Positions 21,391 to 31,056 of a DNA stretch of 64,000 nucleotides are shown piece after piece. The notes beneath the pieces were generated by a model that was given only the letters and a program-made list of their open reading frames with translations, ran no database searches and was not told where the DNA came from. Origin of the DNA: Diadophis punctatus similis (lineage: Eukaryota > Chordata > Lepidosauria > Squamata > Dipsadidae); contig JALIGW010000010.1 in the NCBI GenBank assembly GCA_023053685.1, forward strand, positions 7,974,596-8,038,595, written 5' to 3'. A program made the translations under genes and the position numbers. How positions within the stretch are numbered: the first letter of the stretch is position 1; each line of letters begins with the position of its first letter.

Positions 21391-22370
21391 GTTTATGCTA
21401 TCAATGTAGCATAATTGCATAAACAATAGTGCCAATAATACGCATCCCTCTTTTACTCCAGATTGTATTGTGAAGTTCCAATATGCCTTGGTTTGTTCTA
21501 ACTACACTTCTGCAATCACTGTTATAAGTTTTTGTAGCCGCTAATAAGATATTCACTTATTCCATATTAGTGTTTGCCATAGCAATTTATAGTCACTCTA
21601 TCAAACGCTGTCACTTGGTCTACAAATGTGAAAAAGAGATTCTTATTGTATTCCATATTATTTTCTATTGTTCAAACACAAAGATTGTATATGTGCAGCT
21701 TCTATTTATTCTAAAAACCATTTGATCTTCTACTAGTTGTGGTTCTATAATTGGTCTTAATTTCATTTCTATTATTTTGGCATACATTTCCCCTACATGG
21801 CTCAAGAGTGAGATGCCTCAATATTACGTTCATTCTTGTTTGCTCCCTTTGTTTTTCCACATGGTATTATTAGTATTGCTTATTGTCAAACAGTAGGTGC
21901 AGTTAGTTATGTCCATGCTGCATTAAAGATTCTATGTATCCATCTAATGTTACTTTCCCCAGTTGCTTGGATTATTTCTATTGGCAACCCATCTATTTCC
22001 TGCGCTTTATATTTAGGTGACCCTTTAACAATTCATGCTATTTCTTCAATCAATATTTCTGGTTCTAGCACTGTTGTATTGTTACATGGTTTCTTCGTGA
22101 TATTTTCCTAAGGAGTTGAGTTCTTTGAAATGTTCTCTTCATCTTTCTATGAATTCTGATGGTTCTACTAGTGGCTTTCTGTTCTTGACATAGATTGTGG
22201 GGTTATAATTGTCCTCTCCTTTCTGTCTACTTTTGACTACTCTGAAAAACATTTTGTAGACTGATCTCTCATTATCTGCTAATGTTTTTCCAAAGCATTC
22301 CCAGGATTTTTGTTTTGTCTTTTTGATTATCCTTATCCCAAAAATCCTCACATCATCCTAAAAAAATGCT

Positions 22371-22718
22371 CTCCATTCCTTTCTTGGAAAATGACTTGTT
22401 TCAGGAGGCAGCTTTCCCACTACATAACTCTCATAGTAAGGAAATTTCTCTGTATTTCAAATATGAATCTTTTTTTGTAAACCTTTTGTCCATTGGATCT
22501 TGTCTAACTCATGGATGCTATTGAGAATAAATACATACTTTTTACCTTATAACAAGTATTGGAAGATTCATATTTTCCTTAACATTCTCTTCTTTTAGCT
22601 AAACATTTAACCACTCTCTTCATAGAACTTAGCCTCCTATTATGTTGCCCTTTTCTGCATATTTTTTCAGGTTTCTCCATTTTATTTGGTTTTATGTCAT
22701 CAAGAACTGGTTGCAGCA
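22371..22718. other. No recognisable feature
   Basis: AT-rich DNA between the RTE remnant and the hairpin element. No signal seen. Confidence 0.5.
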
Positions 22719-22726
22719 TCCTAGGT

Positions 22727-23612
22727 TAAGGTGACCAGACGTCCCGCTTTTGGCGGGACAGACACGCTTTTCAAGCGTGTGTCCCGCGTCCCGCATTCTT
22801 TTCAAAAAGTCCCACTTTTTTTAAAAGAATGCGGAAACAGTGGGACGTCTGGTCACCTTAATAAGGGGAAGCAAAAGAGAGGTCGGGCAAGTCGGGCGGA
22901 ATTTCAGAGAGCCGTCTGCCTGCTGGGGAGAGGGGGAAGGGGGGCTGCTCCTCCTCTCCTTCCCCCGCCCCATCCCTAGCCCCGCCCTCAGAGGCGCCGC
23001 TGCTGTTGGGATGCGGGGGGGGAGGGGGGAGGGACGAGGAGCCGGCGGCGCAAACAGCCCTTCCTCGTCCCCCTCCCCTTCCTTCCCCCCCGTCGCCTCG
23101 CTGCCGCCGTTGCCCTGGGGCCGGGCGGGCGACCGGGAGACCGTGGCGCTTGGATTCCTGGAGCAGGTAAGCTGCCGGCTGCCTCCTTTCCCCGTCTCTG
23201 CCTCCCGTTCGTTGCTTGCCAGCCCAGCTGAAGGGGAGGCGGAGACGGGGAAAGGAGGCAGCCGGCAGCTTATCTGCTCCAGGAATCCAAGTGCCGCGGT
23301 CTCCCGGTCGCCCGCCCGGCCCCAGGGCAACGGCGGCAGCGAGGCGATGGGGGGGAAGGAAGGGGAGGGGGATGAGGAAGGGCTGTTTGCGCCACCGGCT
23401 CCTCGTCCCTCGTCCCTCCCCCCCGCATCCCAACAGCAGCGGCGAGCTCCAGGCATCCAAGCGCCCTCCCGCCTCCCCCCCACCTGGACGCCGACATTTG
23501 CTGTTTTGCCCTCTGCGCATGCGCAGCGTTCTGCGCATGCGCAGAGGGCAAAACAAATGGGGGCGCCCAGGCGCCCCCCCGTCCCGCTAAAAAAAAAAAT
23601 CTGGTCACTTTA
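22727..23612. mobile_element. GC-rich nonautonomous DNA element made of hairpins, 886 bp
   Basis: The ends are TAAGGTGACCAGA and TCTGGTCACTTTA, flanked by exact 8-bp duplications TCCTAGGT (22719-22726 and 23613-23620). The first 134 bp (22727-22860) form a complete smaller palindrome ending GGTCACCTTA. Two inverted arms of about 215 bp follow (22995-23210 and 23230-23444) around a 19-bp loop. A third palindrome at 23503-23553 holds two TGCGCATGCGCA sites. The long frames here are artefacts of GC-rich self-complementary DNA. The superfamily is uncertain; the 8-bp duplication suggests hAT. Confidence 0.85.
23514..23543. promoter_or_regulatory. Two tandem NRF1-like sites
   Basis: TGCGCATGCGCA occurs at 23514-23525 and 23532-23543. 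Each is a full match to the palindromic NRF1 consensus. They lie inside a larger palindrome in the hairpin element. Binding in vivo is inference. Confidence 0.6.
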
Positions 23613-23654
23613 TCCTAGGTGCAACCAGAACACTGCAGTACAGACTGATACTAT

Positions 23655-24014
23655 TGTCAGGTCCCAGATATTTCTACAGGGACGCTGGCATTTTGGTGGG
23701 AGGAAGGGGGGAGGAATGGAGTGATCTGTATATGAAGTTTCTGTTTCCTGCATTACTATGCTAATCTTTATATGAAGTTTCTGTTTCTTGTATTACTGTG
23801 TTAATCTCTATGTGAAGTTTCTGTTTCCCTGCAATGATGTTGTGTCGGAGGGGTTTGGTTAGCATTACTTTAAATACCTGGCTTTAAGTGAGAAGCTTCA
23901 GTTCTTGCCTAGATCTCTTGTTATCACAAACCTTTCAATAAAAGCTCCTTTTGGAACAACTGCAGTTTAAAGAATCCTGCTTTCTTGAGAAGATTGGAGA
24001 GGCAAGACCTTACA
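23655..24014 (+). repeat. Solo LTR of retroviral type
   Basis: The 360-bp segment starts TGTCAGGTCC and ends GACCTTACA. Exact 5-bp duplications ACTAT flank it (23650-23654, 24015-24019). It has about 2.7 copies of a roughly 41-bp direct repeat (core ATATGAAGTTTCTGTTTC) at 23727-23835, as in U3 enhancers. TTAAATACC near 23869 may be a TATA-like box, and CAATAAAAGC at 23936 is a poly(A) signal. No internal retroviral genes lie beside it, so it is the product of LTR-LTR recombination. Its class cannot be set from the LTR alone. Confidence 0.85.
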
Positions 24015-24030
24015 ACTATCATCTTTTGAC

Positions 24031-24350
24031 CAGGGGTGTCAAACTCAAGGCCCACGGGCCAGATCCGGCCCCTGGGGTGCTTAGATCTGGCTCGTGGGCC
24101 CACCCGGAAAACAGTGAAGGACCAGCCCATGGTGCCATGGCAAGCAAAAATGGAGCCCAGGCTTTGTGCAGCCTCCCAGAACTCTGTTTTTGCTGGCAGA
24201 GGGCTGCAGGAAGCCATCATGGCCAAAAGTGGAGCCTCGATAAGTGACATTGAGCTGGCCGTATCCCCTGGCCATGTCCCCCCCAACACTCCCCCACGGT
24301 CAAACACAATCCTGATGCAGCCCTCAATGAAATCAAGTTTGACACCCCTG
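24031..24350. mobile_element. hAT-type MITE, 320 bp
   Basis: It runs from CAGGGGTGTCAAACTCAAGG to AGTTTGACACCCCTG and matches the copy at 20869-21390 throughout. The flanking octamers do not form a clear duplication. Confidence 0.88.
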
Positions 24351-24354
24351 GTCT

Positions 24355-26050
24355 ACAGTATTATTTTATTTTATTTTATTTTTATTTATTTATTTTTTGT
24401 CAAGTACGTGTTGGTAATATACCTAGATATAACATTGTTTATATACATAAAATGAGTACTGATAAGAGGGAACATTAAGACAGGGACAGTAGGCATGCTG
24501 GTGCACTTATGCACGCCCCTTACTGACCTCTTAGGAATCGGGTGAGGTCAACAGTGGACAGTCTAAGGGTAAAGTTTTGGCGGTTTGGTGACGAAACCAC
24601 AATGTCAGGTAGTGAGTTCCAGGCATTTACCACTTTGTTGCTAAAGTCGTATTTTCTACAGTCAAGTTTGGAGCGGTTCACTTTGAGTTTGTATCTGTTG
24701 TGTGCTCGTGTATTGTTGTGGTTGAAGCTGAAGTAGTCATTGACAGGAAGGATGTTGTAGCAGATAATTTTATGAGTTATGCTTAGGTCGTGCCGAAGGT
24801 GACGTAGTTCTAAGCTTTCTAAGCCCAGGATTTCAAGTCTGGTTGCGTAGGGTATTCTGTTGCGAGCAGAGGAGTGGAGGACTCTTCTTGTAAAGTATCT
24901 TTGGACACTTTCTAATGTATTTATGTCCGATATGCGGTGTGGGTTCCAGACAGATGAGCTGTATTCAAGGATTGGTCTGACGAATGTTTTGTATGCTCTG
25001 GTTAGTAGTGTGATATTACCGGAGAAGAAGTTACGTAAGATTAGGTTAACAGTTCTTGAAGCCTTTTTGGCGATGTTGTTGCAGTGGGCTTTGGCACTTA
25101 GGTCATTTGAGATGAGTATTCCAAGGTCTTTGACAGGGTGAGGGTCGTCTGCAAGGTCTTGTCTGTTCAGTTTGTATTTGGTGTTCTGATTTTTTTTTTG
25201 CCAATGTGTAGGACAGAGCATTTGTTGGTTGAGATTTGGAGTTGCCAGATGTTTGACCATTCTGACACAAAGTCTAGGTCTTTTTGGAGGATAGCAGTGT
25301 TATCGGTGGTGTTGAAGAGTTTTACATCATCGGCGAAGAGAATGCAGTCACTTGTAATGTGATCGCAAAGGTCATTTATATAAAGTATAATGAGTGTTGG
25401 TCCTAGTGTGCTGCCTTGGGGAACACCGCTGTTAACAGGTACGGGATTTGATAGGGCACTCCCTATTTTGACCACTTGTTGTCTGTTTGACAGGAACGCA
25501 GTTATCCAGTCATGGAGGGGTTCAGAGATGCCGTAGGATTTCAGTTTCAGAAGTAGTTTATTGTGAACCACTGAGTCGAAGGCTTTACAGAAGTCTATGT
25601 AAATTGCGTCTATTGTTTTGCCCTGGTCAAGTTTTGAGGTCCATATGTTTTTGCAGTGTAGTAGTTGTAGATTGCAGGATAATTTTTTTCTGAAACCGAA
25701 TTGCTTGTTTGAGAGTAGGTTGTTAGTTTCTAGGTGGTGGGTGATGGATTGGTTTATGATTGATTCCATGACTTTGCATGTGACGCAGCATAGAGAGATT
25801 GGTCTGTAGTTTTCTACTAGACTGGGATCTCCCTTTTTGAAGATGGGGATGACCGTGGCTAGTGACCATAGTTTTGGTAGGGAACTGGTCCTGAAGGATT
25901 TTTCAAAGATTATGCTTAGTGGTTCAGCTATGGCTGTGGAGAGCTTTTTTAGGAAGTATGCACTTCCTAAAGGAAGGTCCGATTGACAGGGAAGGTTTTT
26001 GGTTGCGTAGTGCTTTTTCAACGTATTCTCAGGAGTCTTCACCAACATCA
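24355..26050 (-). mobile_element. CR1/jockey-group LINE, 3' half with RT
   Basis: On the minus strand two overlapping frames encode an RT. Frame 25167-26048 carries WSLATVIPIFKKGDPS, ENYRPISLCC, AIYIDFCKAFDSVVHNKLL, SGVPQGSTLGP and CILFADDVKLF. Frame 24520-25260 carries the C-terminal domain (VKDLGILISNDLS, FVRPILEYSSSVWNPH, LESVQRYFTRRVL, VVNAWNSLP). The frame changes near 25200 at an A-rich run. The 3' end has a TTTTA-type tail at 24361-24400. The same 3' end is inserted in the Gypsy 1 LTR, so the family has more than one copy here. The exact clade is uncertain. Confidence 0.85.
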
Positions 26051-26204
26051 GAGTTCAAAATTCTTTCTATTCTGATGGCTATTTCAAGCATCTGCCAATA
26101 CTCACACAGTCCTAGATTCCCATCTAGATTGACAGTTGTCCCTAACCCTGAAATGGAATTAGGGATAGGACTTACCTGTCTGTTAACTATAAGATGGATT
26201 GTGA

Positions 26205-26940
26205 TCAGATACACTCAGGGAAGGGTTAAGAGGGAGAAGAGGAAGTAGAGAAGGAAGGGAAGAAGGGGAGAGGAGGGAAGTAGGAAAGTGGGAGAGAAGG
26301 AGAAAGAAGGTAGAGGGGAGAGAGGGAGATAGAGGGAGGGGAGTGATATGACATAAAGGGAAAAACAGGCGGGCAATAAAAGTATAAAAGGTGCAAATTA
26401 GGATGTTGGTTTATGTTTTATTGAATAGAAATCAGGGGCGGGTTCCTCTTACCTGCCTACCGGTGTGCTGCGCATGCATCATCTCATTTTGTGCACTCAC
26501 ACGCTCGCTACACGTGCACATCCCCTCGTGCGATTTTGCTTCCTGTGCATGCGCGGAAGCAAAATCTTGCGAGGGGACGCGCGCGTGAGATTTTGGTGAT
26601 TTTTTGCTTCCGCGTATGCGCGGAAGCAAAAAATCACTGAAATCTCTCTCATGCGCGCGTCCCCTCGTGAGATTTTGCTTCTGTGCATGCGCAGGAAGCA
26701 AAAAAAGCCCAACAATTCCAGAAAAAAGATGGTGCTGCGCGACGGACTGGCAAAGACGGCACTGGAGCTGTCGCGCGCAAATTGCGTAATTGGCGGGTCC
26801 CTACCGGAACGGCGCACTGGACCGCACCGTTAGGAACCCACCACTGATAGAAATGTATAACTATGTATATTTTGTTATGAATTAAGGTATATGTATGGAT
26901 GTATAGGGAGAAAAATAATAAAAATCTTATTTAAAAAATA
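26205..26940 (+). mobile_element. L1 3' UTR with a polypurine tract, split by a hAT MITE
   Basis: A GGGAGA/GAAGG-rich purine tract (26215-26345) is followed by AT-rich sequence and an A-rich end (AAAATAATAAAAATC near 26911). This layout matches the 3' end of the L1 at 56520-56625, which has the same kind of purine run. The hAT MITE at 26433 interrupts it. No ORF2 remains upstream. Confidence 0.6.
26433..26846. mobile_element. hAT-type MITE, 414 bp, with CpG-rich hairpins
   Basis: It starts CAGGGGCGGGTTCCTC and ends AGGAACCCACCACTG. Exact 8-bp duplications ATAGAAAT flank it (26425-26432, 26847-26854). Inside are several inverted copies of GGAAGCAAAA / TTTTGCTTCC; the best hairpin is 26600-26637 around CCGCGTATGCGCGG. 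GCATGCGC words recur. Another copy of this family begins at 63984. Confidence 0.92.
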
Positions 26941-27238
26941 GATTGGCAGTTGTTTTCCCACTAGCCATCAGTGCTTGGTTAGACAGGAAACAAAGCACAG
27001 ATACTATACTAACTTCTTTCCTTAATTTGCTATTCATTGAAATTATAAGAACAGTATTAGTTACCAGCCTTGTAGTGTGGTGAACAGGGCTCAGCACTTT
27101 GGCCATGAAATGTTATACTGCTATACTTTTCTTTGGCTGAAGAACTGCTAGGGATGCCTTTAATGTAACCATCTGAATGTCACCTAAATATGGATTCTAT
27201 TCTTATTGTAAAAAAACTAATAGACAAATTAGCTAGAC

Positions 27239-27472
27239 CAGTGGTCCCCAACCTCTCGGCCAAGGCCCTCTAGTGGGCCATGAGATGTTTGCAACTAGGT
27301 TGTGGAAATGGTGGGCAAGTGCACGGACGCTTGCACACAGGCTCCAAGACCTGAAGGACTGAGTTAGGGACAAATGGAATTGCACGTGCAAGTGTTTACC
27401 AGCCACTCACATGGAACCATCCCCCCTCCCCCCACCGCTAGTCTGCAAAGCCGGAAAGGTTGGGGAACTTTG
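27239..27472. mobile_element. hAT-type MITE, 234 bp
   Basis: It starts CAGTGGTCCCCAACCT and ends AGGTTGGGGAACTTTG. Exact 8-bp duplications AGCTAGAC flank it (27231-27238, 27473-27480). The interior is non-coding. Confidence 0.92.
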
Positions 27473-27480
27473 AGCTAGAC

Positions 27481-28274
27481 TATAGCAAAATTAAGGCTAT
27501 AACAAATGTGGTAAAAGTGATGTGACTTAAAACAATAGATGCAAAGGCAAGGAGCCAATAACCCAAGCAATGAATTATCTCATGCTGTTTCCCCTTTACT
27601 GGATAGAAGTAGTATCCTGCAATAGGGAAAGCTCCAGACATACAGTATTTCCTTTATCACTATCCCCACTTCCTACCACCACTTCTGTAGCTGAAAATGG
27701 TTATGAGCCACGTTTGTAAATCTTTCCACAGTTTGGATTGAGGAAATAATGTGCTCCTAAAACTACATAAGAATATCATGAATCATGAGTATCATCACCT
27801 CCAGGTGAGATGGGTGGTGTATAAATTGAATAATAAATAAATAAAAATAAAAATGAATTCAAAATGATTCATTTTGTATTAGTAGTTATATTTCTAAGCA
27901 ACATTGTAATAGTTAAAATAATATAACAACAGAAAATAGAAGATTATTTTAACATATCTTAACTGTGCTGGAACTGTTTCCTAACATAGGCATTTGACAA
28001 ATTAAGGAAAAACTGAAGCTAAGTTCCATCCCTTCTCAGTCAGCAGTTGCATCTTACCTAGTCTATGTCACAAAACTATTATAAAGATAAACAACGAGCA
28101 GGATTAGAAGATTTAGATTTTTAGAACAATGGTACAGTAGGATTAATAGATAGTAAATCAATGTTCCATTTTTATTCATTTGTAAATTATCTTATTGACG
28201 CAGAAGAAAGCTTCACTATCCAAACACTAGCATTGACAATACAAATTCCACAAGGTTAAATACATCCCAGTTCG
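27481..28274. other. Mostly featureless, with a small L2-like tail
   Basis: At about 27795-27855 the text AGATGGGTGGTGTATAAATT followed by (AATAAATA) looks like the last 60 bases of an L2-type 3' end. The rest is AT-rich, with a small palindrome at 27854-27876 (AATGAATTC...GATTCATT). Nothing else is recognised. Confidence 0.5.
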
Positions 28275-28530
28275 CCATAGTGGGTGAAGCTAGCCTCCAA
28301 GGATGGGAAAACACCGCCCTTAGCCAATCAGGACTGAGTCTGACAAAGGTATAAATAGCACCCCTGTGCCTCAGTTCCCCCTCTTTTGACTCAGTCCTGA
28401 GCCAGGGATGCATGCTTTTTTCTCCTTGAGGACTTCTCCATTTTATCTCCTTTGAGGACTTCTCTATTACTTCCATCGACTTTGCAGTGAGTGCTCATCC
28501 TTGTCCTTACTGAGCTCCCCAAGTGATCTT
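28275..28530 (+). promoter_or_regulatory. DIRS left terminal repeat with CCAAT and TATA boxes
   Basis: AGCCAATCAG (28322-28331) and GGTATAAATAGC (28348-28359) are 17 bp apart and are followed by a C-rich start region (CCCCTGTGCCTCAGTTCCCC). The same block occurs inverted at 63805-63890. The first bases (CCATAGTGGG, GCTAGCCTCCAAG) match the complement of the internal complementary region. It would drive transcription rightward through the element. Confidence 0.75.
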
Positions 28531-28902
28531 TACCACCTCACTTGGGTTGAAGGCAGACTCGGGTGTCAGCCCAGCTGCTGCTCAAAGGCAGTCTAACCCC
28601 TGTTTCTCTGTCTGCTTCTTTAAATCAAAAAATAATTATAAATCCCATTCTGGAAGCAGCGGTGGTCGCGGCATCTTGCTCCGCAAAAGCGGAGGTTTCC
28701 GGATTCCCGGAGCAAGAGACAGGCTGCATGGGGAGCCCTCACCCTTCGCGCCCCTGGATGGCTCCTAGGGCACTAGGGGGGCTCTACCCCACCTGTCAAG
28801 CTCTCATCTCTCCCCTTTGCCCGGGGAAGAGATTTCAAAGCCGCCAGACAGCTGTTCTGACGGCTTTTTACGAAGAATCGGAAAGGTGCTCAACAAGGAG
28901 CG
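28531..28902 (+). pseudogene. DIRS 5' leader and start of gag-like ORF
   Basis: The leader leads into a frame from about 28817 (KPPDSCSDGFLRRIGKVLNK) that is cut by the Gypsy 2 insertion at 28903. After the Gypsy 2 target duplication the same phase resumes as EHPRWRDPNRKSQH (35246-35287). I do not recognise a domain. Position and phase make an ORF1 (Gag-like) start plausible. Confidence 0.45.
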
Positions 28903-29690
28903 TGTTGTGCCTTGGCCACGTCCGGCACCGAGGATGGAGGATCCGGAGGACGTGGAGCCGCTCATGGTGCAGCAGTACCAGCCCATGTGCCTGGCACCGG
29001 AGACGGCTGGTGATGAGGACTCGGTGCCAGAGCAGGACGATCCCCCAGGACCTTCTGCACCTGCGCAGCAGAGTGAATCATCAGGAGATGAAGAACCTCT
29101 GCTGGATGCCAGAGCTCGCAGAGCAGCCAGAAGACAGGACTGGCTGAGTAAGCATAGGTCTACTCGGAGGTAGCACTGAGGGCTCATTGGGCCACGCCCT
29201 TCAGTGCCTATATTAGGCCGGCGCAATCAGCACTCAGTGCTGAGAACAACGTGTCAATGATCTGCAGCACATCCATAGTCTTGTTTGCATCTGCATTTGT
29301 TCGGAAATCTGGTATTCGGAGAAAGCAGCTTCTGAAAGGCTTATTCCGGGAAGCCAGCCAACTTGTAAGATAAGAGGAGAATTACTGAGCTTTTGCGGAG
29401 CAAGATGCAATGACCACCGCTGCTTCCAGAATGGGATTTATAATTATTTTTTGATTTAAAGAAGTAATTACTAAACGGTCAAATGTTTTGAACATTTGAC
29501 CGTTTGATATTTAACCCTCAAGGAACCAAAGGAACGTTATTCCCCGAGACCTTACTATTGTGTTGTTTATGGACTTTTAAAACCCCTGAGCTTTTGCTAA
29601 GAAACCTTATTAGTAAAAGGACCCTTTTTGTTTGAATCACAAACGGTTGTGTGTGTGTGTTTCTGGGGGTTGCGGTGCTCGGTCACAACA
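28903..29690 (+). repeat. Gypsy 2 5' LTR, 788 bp, with a 96-bp extra patch
   Basis: It matches the 3' LTR except for extra bases 29390-29485. An open frame of about 90 codons runs from 28903 to 29173 (EDPEDVEPLMVQQYQP, ending SKHRSTRR). CCTATATTAGGCC near 29210 is the likely TATA region. A (TG)n and TTTCTGGGGG close the 3' end. Confidence 0.9.
29390..29485. other. Templated 96-bp insertion in the 5' LTR
   Basis: Bases 29390-29464 are the reverse complement of 28615-28689 in the DIRS leader (72 of 75 identical by eye). The next 21 bases end in AAACGGTCAAATG, the inverted copy of CATTTGACCGTTT just downstream in the LTR. The patch replaces TATTG of the other two LTRs. Confidence 0.85.
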
Positions 29691-29736
29691 GTTTGTTCTC
29701 AGCCCAAACTGACCACACACAAGCCAAGATAGGACC

Positions 29737-30441
29737 ATGGAGCAGCTTCGGGATGAGAATGCTCAACTTCGGCAGCAGCTGGCAATCATGAACGCTCAGT
29801 TGACGATGCAGCAAAATCAGTTGGCAGCAGCTGCTCCTGCTTTGGCTCCCGCCCAACGGACACGCTGCCCGATAGCCATGCCGGATAAGTTCCATGGAGA
29901 CGAGGCTATGTTCCTGGCGTTCCTGGGCCAGTGCCAGCTGTTTATGTCTCTGAGGCCAGAGGATTTCCCCCACGACCAGAACAAGTTGGATGCCTTCCAG
30001 GAGGGCTTGGCAGACAGCATCCAGGACGAGCTGGCACGCGTGGACATTCCTGCAACAATCCAAGAACTGGTGCAGCTCTGCCTTAAAATTGATGCCCGGT
30101 TGCAAGGGAGGAACGCGCGCCGTGCTGCTCCGGCGCCTCTCTCACCACCTGAAGTCTCCGCTGTTCCAGCTCCACGTCGTGCTGCTCAGGCACCTCCTGT
30201 TCCCCATGGACTTCAGTCGGCCCCGGCTCCCCGTGACGAGCCTATGGACTTTGGCGCTGTTCGGCCCCGCTTGACCGGCGTGGAAAAGGACAGACGCAGG
30301 GCAGGGGGGTTGTGTTTGTATTGCGGCGACCCGGGCCATTTCGCTCGCTCGTGCCCCAGGAAGGGTCAGGGGCCCACCGCTTCTGGTCCTGCTCCACCGT
30401 CCCAGCCGTCGCCATCGGGAAACGGCCAGCGCCCGGCCTAG
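29737..30441 (+). CDS. Gypsy 2 Gag (sushi-like), open
   Basis: The frame has 234 residues from ATG 29737, 46 bases after the LTR. The N-terminus is a Gln-rich helix (RDENAQLRQQLAIMNAQLT), probably a coiled coil. The capsid-like part follows (MPDKFHGDEAMFLAFLGQCQLF, LRPEDFPHDQNKLDAF, ELVQLCLKIDARLQ). One CCHC knuckle, CLYCGDPGHFARSC, is near residues 195-208. This layout resembles sushi-ichi Gag, the source of the PEG10 and RTL host genes. It is a transposon Gag here, since LTRs and pol are still attached. The stop TAG at 30439 comes after the slip site, as expected for frameshift expression of Pol. Confidence 0.9.
   Translation: MEQLRDENAQLRQQLAIMNAQLTMQQNQLAAAAPALAPAQRTRCPIAMPDKFHGDEAMFLAFLGQCQLFMSLRPEDFPHDQNKLDAFQEGLADSIQDELARVDIPATIQELVQLCLKIDARLQGRNARRAAPAPLSPPEVSAVPAPRRAAQAPPVPHGLQSAPAPRDEPMDFGAVRPRLTGVEKDRRRAGGLCLYCGDPGHFARSCPRKGQGPTASGPAPPSQPSPSGNGQRPA
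30417..30423 (+). promoter_or_regulatory. Candidate -1 ribosomal frameshift site GGGAAAC
   Basis: In the Gag frame it reads G GGA AAC, the correct phase for X XXY YYZ slippage. Pol lies in the -1 frame and has no start of its own nearby. The same heptamer is used by PEG10 and sushi-ichi. GGCC copies at 30424 and 30435 could form a short stem just downstream. Confidence 0.8.
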
Positions 30442-31056
30442 TGGAAACGCTGGGTCAGGCATGCACACCCAAGGACTCTGGCTTGGCTGACGTGGATCCC
30501 GGTCCTCCGCGGCATCTGTTATTGGACACCAAGGTCTTCATTGACCACCGGGCCCACGGGATCTCCGCACATGCTTTGGTGGACTCCGGGGCAACCACCA
30601 ATTTCATCGACGAGGCGTTCGCCTAGCATCTCGCCGTCCCCTTGTGCCCCGTGGACCCGCCGATGAGGGTGGAAACGATCGATGGCCGGGTGTTGCTGTC
30701 CGGTCCAATCAAGGCCATCACGCAGCCAGTGCGCCTGTGCATTGGATGGCACGAGGAGGCCATCCAGTTTTATGTGACGTCGGGACTCCATTTCCCTCTG
30801 GTTCTCGGACTGGCGTGGCTGCGCAGCCACGACCCTCAGATTGTATGGTCCCAGAACTTCATTGCTTTCCCGAGTCTCCAGTGTGTGGACCATACGCGCC
30901 AGGTTTGCGCGGGCGCGGTACCTGACCCTCCGAACATTTCACTCCCGGCTGAGTTTTCGGACTTTGCCGATGTGTTTAGCGAAAAGGAGGCGGACCAGTT
31001 GCCCCCGCACCGGCCCTACGATTGCCCTGTGGACCTGATTCCCAACGCTCCGCTCC
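30424..31056 (+). pseudogene. Gypsy 2 protease and Pol N-terminus
   Basis: In the -1 frame relative to Gag, the aspartic protease motif ALVDSGATTNFID lies at about 30577. A TAG at 30624-30626 stops the frame. The same phase continues from 30627 through VLGLAWLRSHDPQIVWSQN and SLPAEFSDFADVFSEKEADQLPPHRPYDC to the solo LTR at 31057. These last pieces are the usual link to RT in chromoviruses. One in-frame stop plus the LTR insertion end its function. Confidence 0.85.

Larger units (their letters stand above)
20555..22370 (-). mobile_element. RTE/BovB-type LINE remnant, split by a hAT MITE
   Basis: The left part (20555-20868) repeats the landmarks of the fragment at 10486. The right part (21391-22370) translates on the minus strand to RT text such as RGISLLSHVGEMYAKIIE and LVEDQMVFRINRSC. 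Further upstream are pre-RT residues (22139-22351: KTLADNERSVYKMFFRVVKSRQKGEDNYNP is one stretch, shown here only as its ends KTLADNERSV and KSRQKGEDNY). RGISLL and the QxxFRxxRS block are typical of RTE-type RT. There are many stops. Whether both parts belong to one copy is an inference. Confidence 0.6.

Noticed and set aside
22821..23724. Several open frames of 110-294 codons on both strands
   Set aside because: They lie in a GC-rich inverted repeat. Stop codons are rare there by composition, and the protein text is the same on both strands because the DNA is self-complementary.
28804..29226. Antisense frame in the Gypsy 2 LTR present in all three LTRs
   Set aside because: It is the mirror of the acidic sense frame, with composition explained by it. 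The sense frame continues from Pol and is the better reading.
29737..30441. Domesticated PEG10/RTL-type host gene
   Set aside because: The Gag frame is still inside an element with two LTRs and a pol. Nothing shows host co-option.
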